Notes: a model not told the origin generated them from the letters alone. A stretch of DNA of 64,000 nt from Eucommia ulmoides (GCA_016647705.1 CM028335.1:5348579-5412578), one strand, 5' to 3'; shown: positions 34,701-45,779, numbered from the stretch's first letter. Program-made: numbers and translations.

Positions 34701-36952
34701 TGCTTAAATCCCTTGATTTAAAATCCGTTCATCCAAATGGAGCCTAATGTAACATTTGGTTTCATTGAATTGGAGTTTCTAAATTGGAATTAGAATCTCA
34801 CATCGCCTGTGTTACCTAATCATGAGTTATATATAAAGCCTAGGACAGTCCTCCTCTTTCAAGATGTCTATTGAGAGTAAGTTAGGCCCGTTGGATCCCT
34901 ACATGGTATCAGAGTCAAGCATTTTATTTGATGTTAGGCGCGTTGAATTCCACGTCGATGTCAACCCCCCCCTCCCGATATCCATTCACAGTGGTTTGTC
35001 AAGAGGGGGCGTGTTGAATCTGACATTGCTGGTGTTACCTGATCCTGAGCTATATATATAAAACCTAGGTCAATCCTCATCTTACAAGGCGTCTTTTGAG
35101 AGTGAGTTAAGCTCATTGTGTTTCTATAGAAACGTAAGTAAAAACCTACAAATTTACATACGCTCATTTCGAATTCCAATTCCAAGCCTTCAATTTTGTG
35201 CTCCCAAACGCTACCTAAGATGTTTTTGGATTCTCTTTTCTTTCTTTAAGATCAATCCCCTTACATGTAAGATGCAATATAACCCTGAAATCTGTTTTAT
35301 TTTGTTATGAAAGAAAGTAAGAAGTTATTGCTATATGTTGTTCTAACACAATCCTTTTTCTTCTCCAGAGTCTCTCACAGACGACGCGCATAATCTTTAT
35401 AAGCACTCCACCTATGAATGAATCACAAAGCCGTGCCATTTTGGGGTAATTTTTTACTTGAGTTTAGCTTCGTTTTCTTTGCTTCATTGAAAAGCTTAAT
35501 TCTAAAACAAAAATGTTCCCCCTTTTCCCCCCAATGGAAACCAGAAGTAAATTTCATGAGATGGGTCGTACAAACGCGTCTGGAAAAATATACTCAGAGG
35601 CTTGTGTAGAACTTTGCGGGGAGCTGGATGTGAAGTGTATTGATCTTTGGAGTGCATTTGAGAAGCGGGATGATTGGTTGGCTGTTTGTTTTACGTAAGT
35701 TATCGTTCTTTTGCTTTGTTGTTATGTTCCTCATCGGTTTAATCCCAATGCTATCTAAATTTTAGACCATTTTAAGGCCTGTTTGGTTGGTCTTAATTTG
35801 CAACTTGTACCGTTTTTCGATTAGTAATTTCATGAATTGTTATATTTTAGTGTTTGCTTTTTAGGAATTAAAAACGCTTAACAGTAATCATTTTAGTTCT
35901 AGTTAGATGCTATTTTCTCGTTAGTTGGAGGAAGAAATATGCTAATTCATAAAATTGGATAAAATTCAAACAACCAAATGGGCCCTAAGTTTTCGATATT
36001 CTTTCTTTCAAATGCCTCAAATGTTGTTTTGCCTAAATTTATGCACGATCTTGGGTAAAACATCTGATTAACTGTAAGAATAACAAGTCGGGGACTGTGA
36101 ATAGAAAAACATACTATAGAGTTGCATGCGTATGCCCCGAAATTGAAGTTTGTTTAGCCCCATTTGGTTACTGTTACTGTTCCTTGATTTTTGTTCCCGT
36201 TTTCAAAATTTTGGAATTAATGTACAGAAATGCTTTTGGTAAACACATTTCTGTTCCCAAAATTTTAGGAATACTTGGGATTATTTCTTGAATTTCTTAA
36301 GAATCTGAGAAACAAAAAGATGTTGATTTCTATTCACTTCCACAAAACTATTCCCACTACCATCTCGCAGACCATCACTACCCCATCGGTCACACCACGA
36401 TCACGCTAGTCACCATACATTTAAAGAAAAAAAAAATAAATAAAAATTTTGCAACCAAATGTGTTTCTTGTTTTTTTTCTCATAAATTAAAAGAAAATTT
36501 CAGGAAAACGGTTCTTATCAAACATATTTCTATTTCCACAATATTCCAAAATGGAAACGGAATTCTCATCCCATCTTAGTTTATTGGGAGTAGAAATAGA
36601 AAAAAAATACACTAAGCAAACGCCACCTAAGAGTGTGTTTGGTTTAAAACTCAATTTTGTTTGGTTTAAAACTCAAAAATTGCTCCAGATTTTAAAAACA
36701 TATATTTAAAAATTGTGATTTTTTCTTTTTGTTGTGTGTTTGTGTAGGGATGGAATCCATTTGGCGGCAGAGGCGAGCGAAATATTGGCGGAAGAGATAC
36801 TGCAGGTGCTCAAAGAGGCTGATTGGCAGCCGAGCCTGCACTGGAAGTCTTTGCCAACCGAATTCGGTGAAGATTCGCCGGACGATCTCGTGGGTCCTGA
36901 CGGTAAAACCACCGTAAACGTCTCGGAAGTTAATTATACCATGTGGGAATAG
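31755..36952 (+). CDS. GDSL/SGNH-hydrolase esterase, CPRD49-like, six exons
   Basis: Predicted 253-residue esterase of the SGNH superfamily (CPRD49 / isoamyl-acetate-hydrolysing-esterase type). It hydrolyses small esters; the true substrate is unknown. Exons are 31755-31865, 32682-32759, 32981-33121, 35369-35445, 35545-35694 and 36748-36952, all with GT-AG borders and consistent phase. Block I is VLFGSSIVQFSY with serine 15 as the expected nucleophile (GSS in place of GDS). Block II is RGYAGWN (43-49), block III GGND (77-80) and block V DGIHL (187-191) with Asp187 and His190. No signal peptide is visible, so it is probably cytosolic. Length and exon pattern look normal for the family. Intron 3 (2.2 kb) is loaded with TRIM elements, an organelle tRNA fragment and a foldback MITE; introns 1 and 5 carry Tourist-like pieces. 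Confidence 0.92.
32270..32452. mobile_element. Partial Tourist-like (family B) element in esterase intron 1
   Basis: The right end reads AATAACCAAACGGGGCCTAAA, the inverse of the GGCCCTGTTTGGTTA terminus seen at 59839. Interior text (CCCAAAATTTT, GGAACAGAAACATG) matches the copy in intron 5. The left end is not clear. Confidence 0.5.
33234..34088 (+). mobile_element. TRIM retrotransposon concatemer with four LTRs
   Basis: Four copies of a 113-116 bp LTR (TGTTGAATCCCACATC to TTTCTACA) lie at 33234-33348, 33409-33524, 33733-33847 and 33976-34088. They alternate with short internal pieces that carry tRNA-iMet primer sites (TGATATCAGAG at 33349, TGGTATTAGAG at 33525) and purine tracts ending GAGGGGG before the next LTR. 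There is no coding sequence. Unequal recombination between LTRs, or repeated insertion, would produce this ladder. It lies in esterase intron 3. Confidence 0.85.
34443..34498 (+). pseudogene. Organelle-type trnN(GUU) fragment
   Basis: TAGAGCGGTCGGCTGTTAAC followed by TG, then TCGTAGGTTC, matches what I recall of plastid trnN-GUU from the D arm through the anticodon (GTT) to the T arm. The acceptor halves are altered or missing. Plant mitochondria also carry a plastid-derived copy, so the donor could be either organelle. It sits in esterase intron 3 and is not expected to be a working tRNA. Confidence 0.7.
34747..35218. mobile_element. Foldback MITE family A, copy 4, split by a TRIM
   Basis: The left arm is 34747-34792 (ACATTTGGTTTCATTGAATT) and the right arm is 35129-35218 (AATTCCAATTCCAAGCCTTC, CCCAAACGCTACCT). 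Removing 34793-35128 restores the layout seen in the other copies. Confidence 0.75.
34793..35128 (+). mobile_element. TRIM retrotransposon nested in the MITE
   Basis: Two short LTRs (34793-34903 and 35012-35128) flank a 108-bp interior with the primer site TGGTATCAGAG (34904-34914) and the polypurine tract AAGAGGGGGCG (35001-35011). It is the same family as the concatemer at 33234. The first bases of the left LTR are lost or changed. It lies in esterase intron 3. Confidence 0.85.
35775..35986. mobile_element. Tourist-like MITE in esterase intron 5
   Basis: Terminal inverted repeats GGCCTGTTTGGTTG and CAACCAAATGGGCCC, flanked on each side by TAA, the 3-bp duplication typical of PIF/Harbinger elements. 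Confidence 0.6.
36157..36627. mobile_element. Tourist-like element (family B) in esterase intron 5
   Basis: Starts GCCCCATTTGGTTACTGTTA and ends GCAAACGCCACC, flanked by TTA and TAA. The interior contains TTTTGTTCCC / GGGAGTAGAAATAGA inverted text. The ends resemble the 1.25-kb element at 59839. Confidence 0.55.
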
Positions 36953-37525
36953 CTTCATGCAAAAGTTACAGTTTTTATTGTTTCTTGTTCTGTTTCAATG
37001 GATAATAAGTCAAATTGGAATATTGATTCATATTGTTAATTTGGAATTGGAAATTTTGGTTGTGGTTGTTTGTTTTAGAGATTAGTGTTTCTGTTCTTAG
37101 AACAGAAAAGTAAATTGGAACAATTCTGTCATTTTCCCTGAAATTTGTTCTAAAAATCTGTGCACAAAATAACTTTTTTTTTTTTTTTTGTTTTGTTTCG
37201 ATATATTTGTTTTTTGTTCCCAAATATCTTGGAACACAAACATTAGTTTGGGAACGATGGTGTTAACCCCCTTTTGTTGAGCATTTCTGTTCTCTAATTC
37301 TTATTTCCAGAATTTTGAAATTTAAGAATAGAGACATGTTTGGTTAATGTTTTTGTTCTCAAATATTCCTAAAATTTGGACGTTAATCCCAAATTTTATT
37401 GGATTTTGGGAAATAAAAAATAAATATTTTTTTCAACTTATTCTCATGAACAAACTTTCACTCTTTGAATAAGGAACAGAGGAATGAGTACACTAAATGA
37501 AATTGATTTTGGAATTTAAAACTCC
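36953..37525. other. Esterase 3' flank with Tourist-like debris
   Basis: The esterase 3' UTR and polyadenylation region begin here. 37190-37500 repeats text of the Tourist-like family ('ttggttaatgtttttgttctc', 'cccaaattttattgg'). Confidence 0.45.
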
Positions 37526-37529
37526 CTAA

Positions 37530-38460
37530 AAAACTTACATATTTTGTGTGGCTAATTGTGTATGGAAAATTAGTTATTAATCTATTTAGATCTATAAGAT
37601 ATGATAATGCCTCTAATTTTTGTCAAAGATGTCAGATTGAAATAGAATCCATTGAAATGTCTTAAAACGGATAGGATTTGGAGCGGTATAGTAGCAAGTC
37701 ATGGAGGGTTTGAGTTTATGAACTTGGACATTCAATAGTGGGTCAAAAGGCATTTGAAATGGAGATCCTCTAACCCTTCTAAGCATTTTCTTTTCACGAC
37801 TATTATTTGGGAAATATGGAAGGATAGAAATAAAGAAGTCATAAAAGGAGCGGAATCTAATTTGATTTTGACTTTAAACCTTATAATGAGACTCAGAGAT
37901 AATTTAATGAAATCTTTCTATTCTTCATATCTCATAAATGATAGAACAATTTCTAAATTCTCTCATTGGATGTTTCCTTAAGCAGGGTTTTACAAGTTGA
38001 ACACTGATGGAAGTGTTATTGGAAATCAGGAAAAATGTGGTATTGGAGGTCTGGTTAGAGATAGATATGGAGTTTGGATGTTTGACTATTATAGCCAAAT
38101 TCAGGATTGCATGAGTCTTGGAGCTGAAATTAGAAGCATTCACATGGGGATCACGCTCGCTTTGGATAGAGAACTTCCACGCTTGATTGTGGAGACGGAT
38201 TCCTAGGAAGCAGTTCAACTTATCTTGGGAGAGTGCTCAGATTGGCATAGATACATTCCCCGGATTGAAGACTGTAAGAGGTTCCTGAAATATAACAATT
38301 ACGCTCTTCAGTATGTGCCGAGAGAAGCGAACAAATGTGCTGACTTTTTGGCCAAGAAAGGTGTTAATGGACGCACGAACTTGAAGATTATGAAGTTTCC
38401 ACTGGAAGATATGACAAATATGGTGTTAACTGAGATGGACACGAGCGCCTTTAATAAATG
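37530..38460 (+). pseudogene. LINE (L1-type) 3' end with RNase H domain
   Basis: 37530-37750 resembles the zinc-binding region that follows reverse transcriptase in plant LINEs, but it is out of frame. 37754-37981 gives a WEIWKDRNKEVIKG-type linker. 37997-38460 is an RNase H (RVT_3) domain with the four expected acidic positions still visible: NTDGS, GAEIRS, VETDS and NKCAD. An in-frame TAG at 38204-38206, right after VETDS, breaks it. It is a decayed fragment with no recognisable upstream RT. Confidence 0.8.
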
Positions 38461-39130
38461 CCCCGTAGTGCTGTGTTTGTTTTGTATGCACTTTTATGTA
38501 CCAAAAAAAAAATATAGAAATGTAATATTTGTTTTTTTTCCTTTCTTTTTCTTCGTTCTCGTATGTTAGGAAACAATTTAAGAATAATTATTATTACCGG
38601 ACATATTTTATTCCCAAAATTAATAATAATAATTAAAAAAAAAAAAAAAACATAATTCTCATCCCATTTTTTTAAACGCAAAAACAGAAAACTGAAACAT
38701 TTCCTCACCCTTAAATTCCCTTGTTAATTATTCAAAAAATCTGGCAGCAAAACAATACCATGTTATTTTGTTCTTAGATTTCTGTTCCCATTAAAGCTAC
38801 CTCCATCAAAACAAATTTGTGAGAACGCAACTGAAATGTTTTCTTTCCTTCGCTTTTCTATTTCTGTTCTAACTTCTGAGACCAGGAAAAAAAATAAAAA
38901 TAAAAAAATGACAAAACAAGAAATTGCTTTTTCTCATTGCCAATTATATTACAAAAGAGTTTCCCCCACATTCACTAAACAGTATACAAACCTCACCCAA
39001 CATATAAATTGAATCAAACTCAGAAATTTAAAAAAATGTGGAAAAAAAAATAGAAGCAACAGAATGATCTTTCTTTTTTATGTTGGGTGTATACTACTTC
39101 TACCAAAACTAGGCAGGCAAATGTATTCAT
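38461..39130. other. AT-rich intergenic
   Basis: Homopolymer-rich DNA (38634-38650 poly-A) following the LINE fragment. No gene seen. Confidence 0.5.
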
Positions 39131-39250
39131 GTAGTGTTTGGTTGAATGAAATGGGAGGTCTCTGGATCGGAATTGGAATTGAAAATGAACGCATGTAAAA
39201 AAAAAAAATTTCAATTTCGAATCTTCAATTCCATGAAACCAAACGCTGCC
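39131..39250. mobile_element. Foldback MITE family A, copy 5
   Basis: GTAGTGTTTGGTTGAATGAA at the left and CCATGAAACCAAACGCTGCC at the right, with the GAACGCATGTAAA centre seen in the other copies. Confidence 0.75.
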
Positions 39251-39854
39251 TTTAAGCTCAAATGATTCCAACATCGAAAGACGGTAGAACCGCCATATCT
39301 AAAAAATTCAAGTTAGAAGTAGGTTCGTTCGGAGAGACGATTCACGCTTTTAAGACGAAAGCTGGAACCTCCCACTTGGCTTCTTTCTTTTCCATCCTTG
39401 ACCAAAAATAAAATATACATACATACACACACACACACATACATAAGTAGATTTAATTTAGGAACTACTTGGTAACATTTTAAAATAAATAAAGTTAAGA
39501 AGTTTTTGCACTTTGCACCCCTGAAATTTTGGAGAAATCTCACTTTATCCTTTGTACTTTCAATATAAACACATTAAATTGTAAAGTATTCAAATCGTGT
39601 TAAGTCAGTCCAAATCGGTAACTCTATTATTTTTTATAATAGAAATCAGTCATGTGTCAGACACGGAATCATCCACATGAGTGAATTTTATCATAAAAAT
39701 GACGGAATGACACGATTTGATACTTTAAAGTTTAACGTTCAAATTGAAAGGCCAGGGGCTAAAATGAGATTACTTTGAAATTTCAAGAGTGCAAAATGCA
39801 AAAGGCTCTAAAATTCATTTGACAAAAAAATACTTTTACTTCAAGGAAATACAA
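39251..39854. other. Intergenic, no gene recognised
   Basis: Contains a short CA/TA microsatellite (39415-39445). The text 39480-39830 has weak internal symmetry ('tttgcactttgcacccctgaaattt' near 39507, 'aaatttcaagagtgcaaaatgcaaa' near 39778), suggesting another inverted-repeat element. Confidence 0.4.
39490..39810. mobile_element. Possible foldback/TIR element
   Basis: Inverted arms near 39505-39530 (TTGCACTTTGCACCCCTGAA) and 39778-39803 (TTCAAGAGTGCAAAATGCAA) enclose about 240 bp. Target duplications were not identified. Confidence 0.45.
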
Positions 39855-40175
39855 AAAATCAAGTCTGAAACTATTATAGAGAATTTAGGAATAACGCCCA
39901 TTGAAGAGAAAATTAGAGAAAATCATTTACGATGGTTTGAACATGTGCATAGATGACCCATAGAAGCACCAACGAGAAAATGTGATTTAGTTCAAGTTCA
40001 GGGAACTACTAGAGGGAGAAGTAGACCTAAAAAGACGTTAGTCGAGACTATTAGAAATGATTTGGTGACATTAAATTTGACAGAGGGAATGACCCTTGAT
40101 CGATCTCTATGGCATAAATAGATTCATGTATCCGACCCTACATAAGTAGGACAAATGCTTAGTTGTTGTTGTATT
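39855..40175 (+). pseudogene. LINE 3' end fragment (RTE-like)
   Basis: Translation gives an ENHLRWF.HVHR block, then GTTRGRSRPKKTLVE, then LTEGMTLDRSLWH, a C-terminal signature I associate with plant non-LTR retrotransposon ORF2. Stops replace conserved codons in at least two places. It ends in a TTGTTGTTGTA tail at 40162-40172, as RTE-clade elements do. Confidence 0.7.
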
Positions 40176-40176
40176 T

Positions 40177-40263
40177 AGAAATATACATTACCCATATATG
40201 AACTTTACAACCGAATTTAAAAAAAAAAACTCAATTAAATAAGTAACTTAAGAAGTAAGAGCC
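40177..40263. repeat. Partial copy of the 1.26-kb tandem unit
   Basis: Matches the text just inside the units at 40955 and 42210 ('aaatatacattacccatatatgaactttacaacc', 'aagtaacttaagaagtaagagcc') but stops where the copia debris begins. Confidence 0.7.
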
Positions 40264-40264
40264 A

Positions 40265-40700
40265 CTATAGATTAGAGGCATATTTGACTTGAGAAATAAA
40301 ATATCCATTTGATCAGGATGAAACTTTGAGGTTAAGAAAATATGTGAGTACGCTAAGATCTTTCATCTCAAATTATGCACTGAGAAACTTTTTGAGTTCA
40401 AAGATACGTAAGTCATCCCTAGTAATATGTCATCCACGTACAATAAAAGAAGGATAATACTATTGTTAGTGTGGTGAAAAAAAAAAAAGTCGAATTATGA
40501 GCATTGGATGTGGACCTAAACTGATGAATTGAATTTTGCGAATTAGACACGTGGAGCTTGTGACAAACCATATAAGGCACGACGAAGGCTACAAATTTCA
40601 TGTCGAGAAGCAACTAGGCCAAGAGGGGTATGCATTTAAACTTTGTCAAGAAAATTGTCATTGGGAAATACACTCTTGACATCCATCTGAAAAAATTTTC
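40265..40700 (-). pseudogene. Ty1/copia RT remnant, second copy
   Basis: A diverged relative of 1740-2230, for example 'ctttcatctcaaattatgcactgagaaa', 'tcatccacgtacaataaaagaaggataatac' and 'gacatccatctgaaa'. Frames are broken throughout. Confidence 0.7.
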
Positions 40701-40908
40701 ATTTTTGAACGATAGATCTCAAGCAAATATAGTCAAAAGCACGTCATTGCAGTCACCATGATGCTCGATTTTGTCGTGCCGCCGTCAGCAAGCTCGATTC
40801 CCTCACGCCACCACCATTGTCTAAGACTGACGACCTGGTTTTTCATTTTTGATACTTAGTTACTATTTTCAACTATGTGCTTGGTTATTACTTTCACATA
40901 TATATATA

Positions 40909-42150
40909 TAGTGTATAACCCGTGCCTGACGGCGTGTAAAATTCTATAATTCATTTAAAAATATACATTATCCATATATAAACTTTACAATCATTTTTTT
41001 TTTTTAAATCTCAATTAAATAAGTAACTTAAAAAGTAAGAGCCACAAAAACAAATTCAAACACACAGAACAATAAATAGAATAAAGGAATGTCACATATG
41101 AATAATTTCTTTTTCGTACTTATAAATAACAGAATGACACATTGGAATTTAATAGGAAATCTCAATATTGGCTTTTCTTAGATTTCAAGAAAAGAAAGTT
41201 TTGGATAGTCATTTGTGTACATCAAAAAAATAATATCGTTTATTGTCTAAAACTAAAACAGTAAAACCTAAAAAATCTAAACGAAATTAATTTTTTTTTT
41301 ATTAAAAATAAATTAAATTAGACATAAATAATCCAAATTTTGGAACATGTTTCGTCCAAAAAATTAAAAATGGAAAAAAAAAAAAAAAAACCAAATTTTC
41401 GAATAGAAAATAAGTTTATAAAATGAATCAACTAATTTTTATTTTAAATCAGTAAGAAAACACTAATTGATTGAATACAAAAGAACAGAGAAAAAAAATA
41501 CTTATACAACTTGAGAAATTTAAAAGGGGTATAGAAAGGAGAAATAAAATCTAAATAAATTATTTGTATTTTTCTTTTGTGGCCACACATTCTTTTATAT
41601 AATCCTTAAATCCACATAATCCTCAAATTCCTTGTACGCCACTTGAACCCTTAAAAAAAATGAGATTTGCTGCTTGAGGTGCCAGATGCTCCCGTGGTTT
41701 GCGAGAAGGAAAATAAATCGCAAAAAGTGACCTTTATTATGACAAAAATCATACAAAAATAAATTACTTTCATTTTCTTTTCTTTTTTTTTTTCCCATTT
41801 TTTTAGTTCTGGGATCTCAATGACAATTAGTGCATAGTATTAGTATTTATTCACCTTAAAATTACATAGGTAAAAACAACATAAAAAGTAAAAAGGCAAA
41901 AGATCAACTTGACGTCATGCATCAAAATCATATGTAGCTAACCCTAGGTTTATATATTCATGTAGGCATGAAATTTAAGGAATGAAAATGATGGTTTGAA
42001 TTTGGAGGCCTCTCGGATTTTGCTTTTGTCTTTTGATAAAATTTTAATTGTGATATATATTGCTATATATTTATTTATATATATAAATGGTAAAACAAAA
42101 ATATATAAATAAATTGACTTTGATAATTATCGATACTAATAATCATATAT
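40909..42150 (-). mobile_element. Helitron-like tandem unit 1
   Basis: Repeats at 42161 with a 1256-bp period and roughly 90% identity by eye. On the minus strand its end reads a short CG-rich hairpin (GGCACGGG side of CCCGTGCCTGACGGC) followed by TTATACACTAT. No open frame of note. Confidence 0.55.
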
Positions 42151-42160
42151 ATATATAAAA

Positions 42161-43390
42161 CTAGTATATAACCTGTACTTGAAGGCAGAGTGTAAAATTT
42201 TATAATTTATTTATAAATATACATTACTCATATATGAATTTTACAACCAAATTTAAAAAAATCTTAATTAAATAATTAACTTAAGAAGTAAGAGCCTTAA
42301 AACCAAATTTAAACACACAGAACAATAAAGATAAAAAAAGTCACATATGAATAATTTCTTTTCCGTACGTAAAAAGAACAAAATGACACATTGGAACATA
42401 ATAGGAAACCTCAATATTGACTTTCCTTAGACTTCAAGAGAAGAAAATTTTGGATAGTTATTTGTATTCATCAAAACAATAATATCATCTATTGTCTAAA
42501 ACTAAAACAGTAAAACCAAAAAAATCTAAGCGAAATTAAAAAATTATAAAAAAAATAATAAATTAGACCTGAATAATCCAAATTTTGGAACATGTTTTGT
42601 CCAAAAAATTAAAAATGAAAAAAAAAAAAAAAAACAAATTTTAGAATACAAAATAAATTTAAAAAATGAATCAACTAATTTTTATTTAAAATAAGTAAGA
42701 ATACACTAATCGAATACCAAAGAATAGAGAAAAAAATACTTATACAACTTGAGAATTATAAAAAAGGTATAGAAAGAAGAAGCAAAATCTAAATAAATTA
42801 TTTCTACTTTTCTTTTCTGGCCACACATTCTTCGATCTAATCCTCAAATCTATATCATCCTCAAATTTCTTGTACGTCGCTTGAACCCTTAAGAAAAATG
42901 AGATTTGCTACTTGAAGTGTTAGACATTTTTGTGGTTCGTGGGAAGAAAAATAAGTTGCAAAAGAGTGGCCTCTATTGTGACAAAAATCATACAAAAATA
43001 AATTACTTTCATTTTATTTTTTTTCCGATTTTTTTAGTTCTGGGATCTCAATGACAAATAGTGCATAGTACTAGCATTTATTCACCTTAAAATTACATAG
43101 ATAAGAACAACATAAAAAGTAAAAAGGCAAAGATCAACTTGACGTCATGCATCAAAATCATATGTAGCTAACCCTAGGTTTATATATTCATGCAGGCATG
43201 AAATTTAATGAATGAAAATTATGGTTTGAATTTGGAGGCCTATCGGATTTTGCTTTTGTCTTTTGATCAAATTTTAGTTGTGATATATATTACTCTATAT
43301 TTATTTATACATATAAATGATAAAACATAAATAAATAAATTAACTTTGATAATTATAGATACTAATAGTCTCACACACATTATATATATT
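42161..43390 (-). mobile_element. Helitron-like tandem unit 2
   Basis: Direct tandem copy of unit 1. Its minus-strand end is ...GGTTATATACTAG followed by T, which fits the CTRR-T rule for Helitron 3' ends. The terminal hairpin is more decayed than in unit 1. Head-to-tail copies are a known product of rolling-circle transposition. Confidence 0.5.
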
Positions 43391-44676
43391 AGTGAAATCC
43401 AGATGAGGCTCCCTTTGGTGATTACCTAGCAGGGGTAGCTCGACATGGCGCTGGTCGGCAAAATCCAGATGGGGCTCTCCAGGTTTGGAGGTCGGAGATC
43501 GACTAGGTTTAAAATCTAGTGGAATTTTGATTGAAAACTAAGGTTCAACGGAAATTATTTTAATTTTCTACACATATATATAAAGTCGGGACAGTTTTGG
43601 AGTGATTTATTTTTTATTTTTGACATGACTTTGGTTTAGGTAATTCTTAGAAATGTGTTTTTTAAAACTAGCCCTAAAAACTTACTTATATTATTTTTTT
43701 TCATATAAAATTTAATAATATTTCTTCACAAAAACTCTTATATTATGTTATTAAATTTAGTTATCTAGTTTTAAGTAAATAGAAATAAACAAGAAAATAG
43801 GTCAATTTCATAATAAAAATGAGAAAATATGGCAAAAAAAAGGATTAATTGGTAAGTGGGTGACCCTCTATCCATACCCTCTCTACCCATGTATTGGCCT
43901 ATATCAATGTATGCATGCAATTTATGGAATGAAATTGATAGGTTTGAATCCATGGCTTCTCGGGTAACCCTCTACACTCTCTACCCGAACCCGACCGAAT
44001 CTCCCACCCTATTACTAATCATTTACCGAAATCTGCCCCAAATGAAAAGACCCCTCTATATATGACATTGACAAACATTTCCTCTCTGATTCTCATTCTA
44101 TCATTCGCTCTCAGAACCCGAAACCCTGAACTCTCCTCACACTCTCATCTACTTCGTTTCCCAGATTGCAATGGCCAAAGAGCAATCGTTGCACGCCGAC
44201 GCAATGTGATCGGATTTTCATCCCGCGACGCTGCTCCTGCTCTGATTTCATCTTGCCAAGCGCCATCTGTACGTAAGTACTTTTGATTGAGTATTTTTTC
44301 TTAATCTGTTCAATTTTGCCTTTGATTTTTCCGCCTGTGAGTTTACAGCCCTAGCTGCTCACCTGAACCCTAAAAACAATCGAAAAAAGAAGCAACCGAT
44401 ACTGACCCGAAATGCACCCAAACCCGTTCGAGTGTTCGGGTAAACCCGGTCGGATTTTGACCCAATGTTATTTTTCGGTATCAGCCCGTGCAGAACCGAT
44501 ACCCGTATATGCATGCTTAAATGGAAAGCGTACATAACCTGAGACATGAGAGTTCAGGCACCTCTCTACCATGAAAGTAGATAGATAAAAACATCTTAAA
44601 CAACTGAAAATGGCAAAAATTAGCGAGTGAGAAATTAAGTTTTAATAATGATAATCAAATGTGAGTTCTTCCTCCC
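43391..44676. other. Intergenic and upstream region of the ribonuclease gene
   Basis: 43900-43970 resembles the inner end of the tandem units ('catgcaatttatggaatgaaa'). 44080-44290 is GC-richer and exon-like but matches nothing I recognise. 44300-44676 is the presumed distal promoter. Confidence 0.4.
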
Positions 44677-44684
44677 TATAAATA
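44677..44684 (+). promoter_or_regulatory. TATA box of the T2 ribonuclease gene
   Basis: TATAAATA in CCTCCCTATAAATAGAGC, 46 bp before the ATG, leaving room for a short leader. Confidence 0.75.
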
Positions 44685-44729
44685 GAGCTTCTTCTTCTTC
44701 TTGCTCCTTGCAAAGAACACACTCTCAAA

Positions 44730-45765
44730 ATGACTTCCCTGTTTTTCTTCTTCCTGGTCCTTGCATCCTTGCTTCAAGTTGTGTTGTATGCTGTGATGTC
44801 CCAATATTGTCCAATACCTCTGACTCCACCATTGCCACCTATGGTGGTCTACCAATACGACCATTTTCAACTTGTCAAAACATGGATTCCTGCTTTCTGT
44901 CATCGGAATCAATGCAACAGATCCCTCACTCTCATTCCTAATTTCACTACCCATGGCATGTGGCCGGCAAATTCTGGCGGCATAACTGTCACTTGCCCTG
45001 GAATGCAGCATAAAATAGGAGATTTTTCTACGTTGGTAAGTGATATTATGATTTTTCTCAATTTCTTTTTGGTTAGTAGATGTCAATTTTTCTCTAAGTT
45101 GGTAATTGATATTACCCTCTTCTTCTTCTTCCTCCTCCTTGCTTCCTTGCTTTCACGAATATACTTTTAATGGATGAATGTCCAATAATTGATGAATATG
45201 TGGAATTTGTGGTTTAAATTGTTGAAATAAAGATGCAATACAAGGATAAAAATGTAGTTTTATCAATATATATCTCTTCAAATATTTTGTAATATTGTTT
45301 TCTTCTCTCTCTTGAAATGCACAGCTTTCGGATCAAACTTTGCCTGGCCTTCTTGAGAAAGCTTGGCCATCGATTAAAGCTAATTTTGAGACACAGAATT
45401 TCTGGAAACATGAATGGGAGAAACATGGGATTTGTTCGGCTAAGAAGCTGGACTGCGTACCCTATTTTCAAACGGTGCTCGACCAAACAAACAAGCGGGA
45501 TTTGCTGGATATATTGATGAGAGCCCATATTACACCGCGGAATGACGTGGCTTATCGGAAGGTAGATATTCAGGCCGCCATCCAACGGGTGACCGGGATG
45601 GATGTATATGTCTCATGTAAAGGCTACAACAATACACACCATTCGTTGTACGAGATTTACTTGTGCATTGATTTCACGAGAACAAATGACATATCTTGTC
45701 TGGCCGCTGCGACTTCCCAGAAATGTTGCGGATCGAAAGCTAACATCATCTTCCTTCCCTCCTAG
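44730..45765 (+). CDS. Secreted T2/S-type ribonuclease, two exons
   Basis: Predicted 248-residue RNase T2 that cleaves RNA through a 2',3'-cyclic phosphate, outside the cytoplasm. Exon 1 is 44730-45035 and exon 2 is 45325-45765, with a 289-bp phase-0 GT-AG intron. Residues 1-23 form a signal peptide (LFFFFLVLASLLQVVLY core). Conserved C1 is YDHFQLVKTWIPAFC, CAS I is FTTHGMWP with catalytic His75, and CAS II is FWKHEWEKHGIC with His131, Glu132, Lys135 and His136. Cysteines for the usual disulphides are present. Three N-glycosylation sequons are visible (NRS, NFT, NNT). By my count the mature chain has more Lys+Arg than Asp+Glu (about 21 to 17), so it is basic, more like S-RNases than typical acidic S-like RNases. 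A single intron downstream of CAS I also suits S-RNase relatives. Function in self-incompatibility is unproven. A copia element begins 19 bp after the stop. Confidence 0.9.
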
Positions 45766-45779
45766 TTAATTAGCAATTA

